This document shows, one piece after another, positions 8,785 to 14,078 of a stretch of 14,078 nt of DNA. Every line of letters starts with the position of its first letter. Positions within the stretch are counted from its first letter, which is position 1. The stretch is from JBKHJZ01 sp046537875 (GTDB taxonomy: Bacteria; Actinomycetota; Acidimicrobiia; Acidimicrobiales; VFJN01): NCBI GenBank assembly GCA_046537875.1, contig JBKHJZ010000078.1:1-14078 (forward strand). The letters are read 5' to 3'. Both the position numbers and the translations under genes were made by a program. Under the pieces are notes generated by a model. The model did not search any database and had not been told where the DNA came from. It worked only from the letters and a program-made list of their open reading frames with translations.

Positions 8785-10101
8785 ATGGCCAGGACATCAC
8801 GACATCGCGATCACACACTCGTCCGCCGGTCCCAGCAGGGCGACCGGCGGGCCTTCCTCGCGCTCCTCGAGCGCTACGACACCCGCCTGCGCGAGCTGGC
8901 GTACGGCCTGCTGGTCGACGCCCGCCGGGTCGACAACGCGATGCGCCTCGCCTACGTGAAGGCGTGGCGCGACGTGGTGCGGATCGACCCGAGGGACGAC
9001 GCCGGCCCCTGGCTGTACCGCTGCGTGTACAACGCGTGCATCGACGAGCTCCGGCGGGAGATCCGCCCGGCCGGGGCGGGGGCGCACACCTCCGCCGGTG
9101 CCGCGGGCGCCCCCGCCGCCGAGCCGGTGAGCATCACCGACCGGGAGACGCTCGCCGAGCGGACGACCGCGGCGCTGCGGACCCTCTCGCCCGAGCAGCG
9201 CGTCGCGGTGGTGCTGGTCGATCGCGAGGGGTTCGGGGCGGAGGCGGCGGCGCGGATCCAGGGCCTCGGCCGGAGCGCGGTCACCGCCCGGCTGGCCACC
9301 AGCCGCCGGATCCTCGCCGAGCACGTGGGCGTGATCGACATCCCGGATCCCGACAGCACCACGGCCGAGGGGCCCACCGCCGAGGAGGCGGCCGCCGGCG
9401 GGACACCGATCGAGGACGAGGAGCTCACCCCGGTCGACGACGCCCCGGTCGACGAGGCACCGTCCGGCGACGCACCGGCGGCGGGCCCGGCCCCGCTCGA
9501 CGAGGCGCCGGACGAGGACGAGGAGATCGGGCTGGCGCCGGTCGACGGCGAGCTCGTCGAGGGTGAGCGGGCCGAGGAGCCGGTGGCGGCGGATGGTCCG
9601 GTCGACGGCCAGCGGGCCGAGGAGCCACCCCCGGTCGACGGCGAGCGGGTCGAGGAGCCGGCCCCGGTCGACGAGGCGCCGCAGGAGGGCGAGCGGGTCG
9701 AGGAACCGGCCCCGGTCGACGAGGCGCCGGTTGACGGCGAGCGGGTCGAGGGTGAGGCCGCCGAGGAGCCGGTGGCGGCGGATGGTCCGGTCGACGGCGA
9801 GCGGGTCGAGGAATCGGCCCCGGTCGACGAGGCGCCGGTCGACGGCGAGCGGGTCGAGGGCGAGCCCGTCGAGCAGCCGCCGGAGGGCCGGTCTGTCGAT
9901 GCCGGGGGTGGGCCGGTGCCCGACGGCGACGGAGCCGCCCGCCGCGACGCGGGCGTCGCCAGCGAGCCGGAACCCGACGACGGGGCCTCCCGCGGCGACA
10001 CGGGCGGGGCCGGCGAGGAGGAACCCGATGGTCGCGACGGGGCGTCGACCGACCGCGTGACCGGGGCGGGGCGAGCGGTGCGGGGCACCCGGGTGCCGTG
10101 A
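8785..10101 (+). CDS. Atypical ECF-type sigma-70-like protein with long acidic repeat tail
   Basis: The first ~185 of 438 residues look like an extracytoplasmic-function sigma factor. Region 2 spans about 10-92 (DHTLVRRSQQGDRRAFLALL, RYDTRLRELAYGLL, YVKAW, then WLYRCVYNACIDELRRE). Region 4 spans about 123-182 (LRTLSPEQRVAVVLVDREGF, then a helix-turn-helix-like AAARIQGLGRSAVTARL and ATSRRILAEHV). The usual acidic 'AEDxxQxxF' stretch of region 2 is replaced by VDNAMRLAYVKAW, so core-polymerase binding may be altered. From about residue 186 on, the protein is a disordered-looking Pro/Glu/Asp/Val/Ala tail with repeats of PVDGERVEEPAPVDEAP type (about 250-365). ATG 8785 is chosen because it directly precedes region 2; no Shine-Dalgarno is visible. 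It overlaps the next gene as GTGA. The target promoters are unknown. Confidence 0.75.
   Translation: MARTSRHRDHTLVRRSQQGDRRAFLALLERYDTRLRELAYGLLVDARRVDNAMRLAYVKAWRDVVRIDPRDDAGPWLYRCVYNACIDELRREIRPAGAGAHTSAGAAGAPAAEPVSITDRETLAERTTAALRTLSPEQRVAVVLVDREGFGAEAAARIQGLGRSAVTARLATSRRILAEHVGVIDIPDPDSTTAEGPTAEEAAAGGTPIEDEELTPVDDAPVDEAPSGDAPAAGPAPLDEAPDEDEEIGLAPVDGELVEGERAEEPVAADGPVDGQRAEEPPPVDGERVEEPAPVDEAPQEGERVEEPAPVDEAPVDGERVEGEAAEEPVAADGPVDGERVEESAPVDEAPVDGERVEGEPVEQPPEGRSVDAGGGPVPDGDGAARRDAGVASEPEPDDGASRGDTGGAGEEEPDGRDGASTDRVTGAGRAVRGTRVP
9556..9837 (+). repeat. In-frame DNA repeats in the tail of the sigma-like gene
   Basis: A 39-nt block at 9571-9609 recurs exactly at 9760-9798, 189 nt (63 codons) downstream, and the similarity extends upstream to 9556 and 9745. 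A second 39-nt unit starting GAGCGGGTCGAGGA and ending GACGAGGCGCCG occurs at 9643-9681, 9691-9729 and 9799-9837 with one or two changes per copy. All copies keep the reading frame. Near-identity at the DNA level suggests recent duplication by slippage or unequal recombination, so copy number may vary between strains. Confidence 0.85.
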
Positions 10102-11102
10102 GCGACGACCTGCCCCCGACCGGACAACCCGACCCAGGCCCGGCAGCGAGACGACCGGGCGACGACCTGGCCGCCCGCTCGGCCACGGCGCTGGCCGCCC
10201 TCGCCGCGCCCGACCACGCCCCCGGCTTCTGGGACGACCTCGACCGCACCTTCGCCGACGAGCCCCAACTGCGCCTGGCGCCGCGCTCGGCGATCCGGCC
10301 GATCACCCAGCCGCCCCCGGTCATCGACGACCGCACGGTCGTCGAGGGCGCCGGGCCGCTGCCCGGCCCGACCCCGAGGCGCCGGCGCCGCCGGACGGTG
10401 CTCTGGGTCGTCGTCGTGGCCGTGATCGGGCTCGCCGCCGCCGGTGCGATCCAGGGCGCCGGGGGCGGTACGGAGACCGACGGGGGCGGCGGGGCGTCGG
10501 CCGCCGAGGACGGACCGCCGACCGCCACCGGGCCGACCGCGCCCGAGGCCGCGTCCGGGGAGGCCGAGGAGCCGGAGGGCACCGAGGGCGAGGTCGACCC
10601 GCACGACCAGCTCGAGCCGTCGGGCGTCGACCCCCTGCGGGTGGGCATCCCCCTGGGCGAGCTCCGGAACGGGGGCGTGGGCATCACGATCGACGAGCGC
10701 ACCCTCGAGGGCTCGGGGTACACCTGCTTCGACGCCACCGTGCACGGGGCGCCCGACCTCCGGCTGCGGTTCCGCAGCCCCGACCCCGACGTGCCGATGG
10801 ACGACCCGGCCGCCGGGCGGCTGGTCGCCGTGGACGTCGAGGCCGACCGCCTCGCCGGCGGAGCGACCGAGCGGCCGGTCGCCGACACCGACGTGAAGCT
10901 CGGAACCTCCGAGCAGGCGGTGCTCATGCTGTACGCGGGCGAGCTGCAGGAGACGCCGCACCCGTTCGAGCCGCGCGGTCACGTGTACGTCGCGCCCGTG
11001 GGCGACGGGACCGGTGTGGCGTTCGGGACCGACGGCGAGGTCGTGACCAGCATCGCCGTGGGCCTGGAGGAGGTGATCCGCGTCCTCGACGGCTGCGGGT
11101 GA
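10098..11102 (+). CDS. Single-pass membrane protein with extracytoplasmic domain; candidate anti-sigma or sensor partner
   Basis: The 334-residue product has three parts. A cytoplasmic N-terminus (1-99) contains DHAPGFWDDLDRTFADEP, a short motif seen in membrane partners of actinobacterial sigma factors, and ends with the basic RRRRRR. One membrane helix lies at about 100-119 (TVLWVVVVAVIGLAAAGAI). An acidic Gly/Ala/Glu/Pro linker leads to a folded outside domain at about 178-334 with the phrases LRVGIPLGEL, KLGTSEQAVLMLYAGEL, GVAFGTDGEVVTSIAVG and final VLDGCG. These recall a widespread unnamed secreted actinobacterial domain ('rvGmtlaea ... GdseaaV ... vt.i..G ... EGC'). C210 and C333 could form a disulfide. 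No zinc-finger (ZAS) motif HxxxCxxC is present. GTG 10098 overlaps the sigma-like stop by four bases, which argues that the two act together; an anti-sigma role is an inference. Confidence 0.6.
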   Translation: MSDDLPPTGQPDPGPAARRPGDDLAARSATALAALAAPDHAPGFWDDLDRTFADEPQLRLAPRSAIRPITQPPPVIDDRTVVEGAGPLPGPTPRRRRRRTVLWVVVVAVIGLAAAGAIQGAGGGTETDGGGGASAAEDGPPTATGPTAPEAASGEAEEPEGTEGEVDPHDQLEPSGVDPLRVGIPLGELRNGGVGITIDERTLEGSGYTCFDATVHGAPDLRLRFRSPDPDVPMDDPAAGRLVAVDVEADRLAGGATERPVADTDVKLGTSEQAVLMLYAGELQETPHPFEPRGHVYVAPVGDGTGVAFGTDGEVVTSIAVGLEEVIRVLDGCG

Positions 11103-11105
11103 GCC

Positions 11106-11120
11106 ACCGGACGTTCCGGT
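11106..11120 (+). terminator. Short hairpin just after the membrane-protein gene
   Basis: ACCGGA 11106-11111 pairs with TCCGGT 11115-11120 around loop CGT, three bases after the stop codon. It overlaps a TCCGCGGA palindrome at 11120-11127. There is no T-run. It may be a weak transcription end or 3' stabilising structure for the sigma-like/membrane-protein pair. Confidence 0.4.
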
Positions 11121-11153
11121 CCGCGGACACCCTGAACAGCCGATTTCCCAGCT

Positions 11154-11191
11154 TTGGTCGTTAGTGCGAACGATCACTAGGCTCCCGCCAC
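11154..11191 (+). promoter_or_regulatory. Probable promoter for a leaderless nuoA mRNA
   Basis: TTGGTC at 11154-11159 (TTG of the -35 consensus) and TAGGCT at 11178-11183 (the TAnnnT form of actinobacterial -10 boxes) are separated by 18 nt. Transcription from this -10 would begin about 7-9 nt later, at 11190-11192, which is the GTG start of nuoA itself. No Shine-Dalgarno is present in front of that GTG, which fits a leaderless transcript, a common arrangement in actinobacteria. The surrounding 11130-11183 is markedly less GC-rich than the genes. Confidence 0.5.
11156..11179. promoter_or_regulatory. Overlapping inverted repeats, possible operator
   Basis: Between the proposed -35 and -10 boxes lie two interleaved dyads. 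GGTCGTT 11156-11162 and AACGATC 11169-11175 match with one mismatch around a 6-nt centre. TAGTG 11162-11166 and CACTA 11175-11179 match perfectly around an 8-nt centre. A homodimeric repressor bound here would block polymerase. I cannot name the regulator; no Rex-type TTGTGAA/TTCACAA site is seen. Confidence 0.35.
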
Positions 11192-11557
11192 GTGTCGGAT
11201 CTCCTCCGTTCGTACCTCACGGCCGGGGTCTTCGGGGCCGTCGCGGTGGCGCTGGTGGCCGCCGTGCTGGGCATCGGACGGCTGATCCGCCCCACGCGCC
11301 CCCAGCCCGACAAGTACATCAACTACGAGTCCGGGGTCGACCCGGTGGGCACCGGCTGGTCGCAGACCCAGGTCCGCTACTACATCTTCGCCCTGCTCTT
11401 CGTCCTGTTCGACGTCGAGGCGGTGTTCCTCTTCCCGTTCGCGACGCGGGCCGAGGCCTACGGCTGGTTCGGGTTCGCCGAGATGGGTGTCTTCATCGTC
11501 ATCCTCGCCCTCGGGCTGCTGTACGCCTGGAAGAAGAAGGTCCTCCGCTGGATCTGA
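11192..11557 (+). CDS. nuoA: NADH-quinone oxidoreductase subunit A (ND3 homologue), first gene of second nuo cluster
   Basis: NuoA is a three-helix subunit beside the quinone channel. The 121-residue product is full length. It carries the signature RYYIFALLFVLFDVEAVFLF with D74 and E76 (D79 and E81 of E. coli) in the second helix, and the loop KYINYESGVDP in which the cysteine found in many relatives (YECG) is serine. Helices lie near 9-31, 62-83 and 97-113. GTG 11192 is chosen because it gives the standard N-terminus and lies at the expected transcription start of the upstream promoter. It starts a new nuo series about 2.5 kb after nuoN, so it probably belongs to a separate operon. Confidence 0.95.
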   Translation: MSDLLRSYLTAGVFGAVAVALVAAVLGIGRLIRPTRPQPDKYINYESGVDPVGTGWSQTQVRYYIFALLFVLFDVEAVFLFPFATRAEAYGWFGFAEMGVFIVILALGLLYAWKKKVLRWI

Positions 11558-11606
11558 TGTCGCGATGACCGCCCCCACGGCCATGACCACACGGGACGCC
11601 CGCTGA
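11557..11606 (+). other. Two coupled micro-ORFs between nuoA and nuoB
   Basis: The nuoA stop TGA (11555-11557) overlaps an ATG at 11557 that reads MSR and stops at 11566-11568. That stop overlaps an ATG at 11565 which reads MTAPTAMTTRDAR and stops at TGA 11604-11606, and this stop overlaps the nuoB ATG at 11606. The spacing matches TGATG, ATGA and TGATG junctions used for translation coupling elsewhere in the window. nuoB has no clear Shine-Dalgarno of its own. Whether the peptides matter or only carry ribosomes forward cannot be told. Confidence 0.35.
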
Positions 11607-12106
11607 TGGGCCTCGTCGAGCGCGGCCGGCTCCCCAAGCCGCTCACCGCCCTGCTCAACACCGCACGCAGCTACAGCCTCTGGTCGTACCAGTGGGGGCT
11701 GGCGTGCTGCGCCATCGAGATGGGCGCGGCGTTCGCGTCACCGCGCTACGACGTGATGCGCCTCGGCGTCATCCCGCTGCCGGCCAGCCCCCGCCAGGCC
11801 GATGTGGTCATCATCTCCGGCACGGTCACCGACAAGATGCTGCCGGCGATCAGGCGGCTCTACGAGCAGATGGCCGATCCCAAGTACGTGATCTCGATGG
11901 GCGCGTGCACCAACTGCGGCGGCCCCTACTGGGACAGCTACTCGGTCACCAAGGGGGTCGACCAGTCGGTGCCCGTCGACGTGTACGTCCCGGGATGCCC
12001 GCCGCGGCCCGAGGCCCTCCTCGAGGGCCTCGTGCTGCTCCAGCAGCGCATCCGCCGGGAGGATCCCGCCGCCCGGTGGCGGGGCGAGCCGCTGGTGGTG
12101 CGCTGA
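11606..12106 (+). CDS. nuoB: NADH-quinone oxidoreductase subunit B (PSST, N2 cluster)
   Basis: NuoB binds cluster N2, the last iron-sulfur centre before quinone. The 166-residue product has tandem cysteines C34-C35 in QWGLACCAIEMG, C101 in SMGACTNCGGPYWDSYS and C131 in VYVPGCPPRPEALLEG, which together are the four N2 ligands (C63, C64, C129 and C158 of E. coli). C104, three residues after the third ligand, is an extra cysteine where E. coli has none, as in the TNCGGP/ANCGGP variants. No long N-terminal extension is present. ATG 11606 overlaps the stop of a 13-codon micro-ORF. The end overlaps nuoC as TGATG. Confidence 0.96.
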   Translation: MGLVERGRLPKPLTALLNTARSYSLWSYQWGLACCAIEMGAAFASPRYDVMRLGVIPLPASPRQADVVIISGTVTDKMLPAIRRLYEQMADPKYVISMGACTNCGGPYWDSYSVTKGVDQSVPVDVYVPGCPPRPEALLEGLVLLQQRIRREDPAARWRGEPLVVR

Positions 12107-12834
12107 TGGCCGAGGCCCCCACCGGCGCAGCGCCGGGCACCGACGAGGCCACCGACGAGGCCACCGACGAGCAGCGCCGGGCTCTGCTCGACGAGTTCAC
12201 CGCCGAGCTGGGCGAAGCGGTGCTCGGCCACCACATCCGCCCCGGCCTCGGGCTGTGGGTGCGGGTCGAGCGCGACGCCTGGCGCAGCGCCGTCGAGGCG
12301 GCGAAGGGCCGCCTCGGCTGCACGTTCTTCGACTTCCTCTCGGCGATCGACTGGATGCCGTCGCCCTGGGGGCGCTACGAGTACAGCGCGCTGGACGACG
12401 GGATGCCCCGTCCCGACCCGGACGCGGCGGTCACCACTGGCCTGGCGGGCGGCGACACCAGGTTCCAGGTGTTCTGCCGGGTGGCCGACGTGCGCCGCCA
12501 CCGCGCGCTGGTGCTCAAGGCCGACCTGCCGGGCGACGACCTGCGGGTGGAGAGCATCGTGCCCGTGCACGCGGGCGCCGAGTGGCACGAGCGGGAGTGC
12601 TGGGAGATGTTCGGGATCGCCTTCGACGGCCACCCGGGCCTCCGCCACCTGTACCTCCCGGGCCAGTTCGAGGGGAACCCGCTCCGCAAGGACTTCCCGC
12701 TGCTGGCCCGGCTGGTGAAGCCGTGGCCCGGCATCGTCGACGTCGAGCCGATGCCCGAGCAGCCGGAGGCCGGTGACAACGGCGCCGGTGACGGCGGCGC
12801 CGGGTCCGAGAGCACGCCGGGAGGTGACTCGTGA
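12106..12834 (+). CDS. nuoC: NADH-quinone oxidoreductase subunit C (30-kDa subunit)
   Basis: NuoC is a peripheral subunit of the connecting arm that packs against NuoD. The 242-residue product contains the 30-kDa family signature HERECWEMFGIAFDGHPGLR at residues 161-180, followed by HLYLPGQFEGNPLRKDFPL. FFDFLSAIDW near 74-83 is the earlier conserved block. The first ~22 residues (repeated ATDE) and the last ~25 (Gly/Asp/Ser) are low-complexity and probably disordered. It is a separate gene, not a NuoCD fusion. ATG 12106 overlaps the nuoB stop by one base; the stop overlaps nuoD by four. Confidence 0.95.
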   Translation: MAEAPTGAAPGTDEATDEATDEQRRALLDEFTAELGEAVLGHHIRPGLGLWVRVERDAWRSAVEAAKGRLGCTFFDFLSAIDWMPSPWGRYEYSALDDGMPRPDPDAAVTTGLAGGDTRFQVFCRVADVRRHRALVLKADLPGDDLRVESIVPVHAGAEWHERECWEMFGIAFDGHPGLRHLYLPGQFEGNPLRKDFPLLARLVKPWPGIVDVEPMPEQPEAGDNGAGDGGAGSESTPGGDS

Positions 12835-14009
12835 CCGCCCTCACCGAGCGGCAGCAGCTCGCCTACATCGACGGCCAGGCCGCGGACGCCCGGGTCAACG
12901 TCGAGATCGAGACCGAGGAGGGGATGACCCTCAACATCGGGCCCCAGCACCCGGCCACGCACGGGACGCTGCGGATCGTGGCCCACCTCGACGGCGAGCA
13001 GGTGGTGTGGGCCGACGTGGTGCCCGGCTACATGCACCGGGGCTACGAGAAGCTCACCGAGGTCCGCACCTACCCGCAGATCACCACGCTCGTGAACCGG
13101 ATCGACTGGCTGGGGAGCTTCGCCAACGAGGTGCCGTTCATCCTGGCGGCCGAGCAGCTCATGGAGATCGAGGCGCCGCCCCGGGCCCGCCACATCCGCA
13201 CCATCCTCTTCGAGCTGGCGCGGATCGCGAACGTGGCCCTGTTCCTCGGCGATCTCGGGGTGCAGCTCGGCGCCGTGACCCCGGCCTTCTACGGCTTCCG
13301 CGACCGCGAGCACGTCCTCGACCAGATCGAGTCGGTCACCGGCGGGCGGTTCCACCCGAACTTCGACCGGATCGGCGGCCTGAAGGACGACCTCCCGAAG
13401 GGCTGGATCGCCGACACCAAGGCGGTGATGACCCGGGTCCGCGGCTTCTGCGACGAGATCGAGGACCTGCTGTTCGGCAACGAGATCTTCCAGGCCCGGA
13501 CCCGTGGCATCGGCGTGATCCCGCCCGAGGTCGGGCTCTCCTACGGTGCGTCGGGCGCCAACATCCGGGCGTCCGGCGTCGACTGGGACCTGCGCCGCGA
13601 CGGCCGGGTGGCCGGCCTCGCCCACGGGGACGTCGACTGGCGGGTCTGGACCCATCCCGACGGCGACAGCTGGGCCCGGTGCTGGGTGCGCCTCCAGGAG
13701 ACCCGCGAGGCGACCCGGATCGTCGACCAGCTGTGCGACGGCCTGCCGAGCGGGCCGATCATGGCCAAGGTCCCCCGCATCATCAAGGTGCCCGAAGGCG
13801 AGGCCTACGTCGAGACCGAGAACCCGCTCGGGGCGATGGGCTACTACCTCATCAGCAAGGGCGACATCGGGCCCCACCGGGTGAAGATCCGCTCGGCGAG
13901 CTTCTCCAACGTGTCGATCGTGCCCTGGCTGCTCCGCGGCGTGTACGTGCCCGACATCATCACGATCCTGGCCAGCCTCTACTTCATCCTCGGGGACATC
14001 GACAGGTGA
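12831..14009 (+). CDS. nuoD: NADH-quinone oxidoreductase subunit D (49-kDa subunit)
   Basis: NuoD forms the quinone head-group pocket with NuoB. The 392-residue product shows LNIGPQHPATHGTLRI at 34-49, with H40 and H44 on the quinone-binding loop, GYMHRGYEKL at 67-75, and RTYPQITTLVNRIDWLGSFA at 79-98, whose Y81 lies where the quinone-contacting tyrosine is expected. PAFYGFRDREHVLDQIE and GGRFHPNFDRIGG at 151-183 are further family blocks. The paired CxxC motifs that bind nickel in the related hydrogenase large subunits are absent, so this is a true NuoD. GTG 12831 has GGGAGGT at 12819-12825 and overlaps the nuoC stop as GTGA. Confidence 0.96.
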   Translation: MTALTERQQLAYIDGQAADARVNVEIETEEGMTLNIGPQHPATHGTLRIVAHLDGEQVVWADVVPGYMHRGYEKLTEVRTYPQITTLVNRIDWLGSFANEVPFILAAEQLMEIEAPPRARHIRTILFELARIANVALFLGDLGVQLGAVTPAFYGFRDREHVLDQIESVTGGRFHPNFDRIGGLKDDLPKGWIADTKAVMTRVRGFCDEIEDLLFGNEIFQARTRGIGVIPPEVGLSYGASGANIRASGVDWDLRRDGRVAGLAHGDVDWRVWTHPDGDSWARCWVRLQETREATRIVDQLCDGLPSGPIMAKVPRIIKVPEGEAYVETENPLGAMGYYLISKGDIGPHRVKIRSASFSNVSIVPWLLRGVYVPDIITILASLYFILGDIDR

Positions 14010-14078
14010 CCGAGGTCGCAGCGCTCGCGGTGGAGCTCGCCTGGTGGCAGCAGACGGTGCTGCGCGTGGTCGGGGTGC
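14006..14078 (+). CDS. Start of a gene after nuoD, probably a second nuoH, truncated by window edge
   Basis: GTG 14006 overlaps the nuoD stop as GTGA and reads MTEVAALAVELAWWQQTVL then RVVGV to the end of the window. Only 24 residues are seen. A short polar start with a Trp pair leading into a hydrophobic helix resembles NuoH N-termini, and in operons that lack nuoE, F and G the gene after nuoD is nuoH. It does not look like NuoE, which would start with a soluble helical domain. Identity depends mostly on order. Confidence 0.5.
   Translation, partial: MTEVAALAVELAWWQQTVLRVVGV

Noticed and set aside
9556..9837. CRISPR array or minisatellite of non-coding type
   Set aside because: Repeats are in frame, not evenly spaced, without unique spacers, and coding third positions stay G or C.
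8569..10101. Longer sigma-like protein starting at GTG 8569 inside nuoN
   Set aside because: The added residues are an Arg-rich shadow of the nuoN 3' end and the gap; the sigma fold starts right after ATG 8785.
8952..11177. 741-codon antisense reading frame opposite the sigma-like and membrane-protein genes
   Set aside because: Long antisense frames are expected in DNA this GC-rich. The + frames show sigma regions, a membrane helix and 4-nt gene overlap, while the antisense product is Ser/Thr/Pro/Gly low complexity with no recognisable domain.
11103..11191. Rex (NADH-sensing repressor) operator before nuoA
   Set aside because: No TTGTGAA...TTCACAA-like site is present; the dyads seen there have other sequences.
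12831..14009. Group 4 hydrogenase large subunit instead of NuoD
   Set aside because: Both CxxC pairs that bind the Ni-Fe site are absent, while the NuoD quinone-loop histidines are present; neighbours are nuoA, B and C.

Overview
This is a very GC-rich (roughly 70% or more) bacterial segment with every credible gene on the + strand. GTG starts, 1-4 nt stop/start overlaps (TGATG, GTGA) and third codon positions that are almost all G or C point to a high-GC actinomycete. The protein styles, and a probable second complex I operon without E, F and G, fit Actinomycetota, perhaps Acidimicrobiia. The class is an inference; no rRNA or marker gene is present to settle it.

Region 1 (1-8642) is the distal part of a respiratory complex I (NADH:quinone oxidoreductase) operon: the last codons of a probable nuoG, a structured 181-nt gap, then nuoH-I-J-K-L-M-N packed head to tail. 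These encode the quinone-site membrane subunit H, the two-cluster ferredoxin-like subunit I, the small membrane subunits J and K, and the three antiporter-like proton pumps L, M and N. The lysine and glutamate residues expected for proton pumping are visible in K, L, M and N. Several subunits carry acidic Ala/Gly/Pro-rich tails or insertions.

Region 2 (8643-11191) separates this operon from the next nuo genes. A strong hairpin stands before a sigma-70-like (ECF-type) protein whose second half is a long acidic repeat tail. Overlapping it by 4 nt is a gene for a single-pass membrane protein with an outside domain, placed like an anti-sigma or signal-sensing partner. A short non-coding stretch follows, with a hairpin, a probable promoter and overlapping inverted repeats.

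Region 3 (11192-14078) starts again with nuoA, then nuoB-C-D, and straight after nuoD a gene that looks like the start of another nuoH, cut by the window edge. The order D->H, with no nuoE, F or G between, suggests a second complex I operon of the reduced type that lacks the NADH-input module. nuoA appears to be transcribed leaderless, and nuoB seems to be reached through a chain of tiny coupled ORFs.

The most unusual parts are the sigma-like/membrane-protein pair lodged between two complex I operons, its repeat tail, the foldable nuoG-nuoH gap, and the promoter/operator-like region before nuoA. No tRNA, rRNA, CRISPR, transposase or att site was seen.
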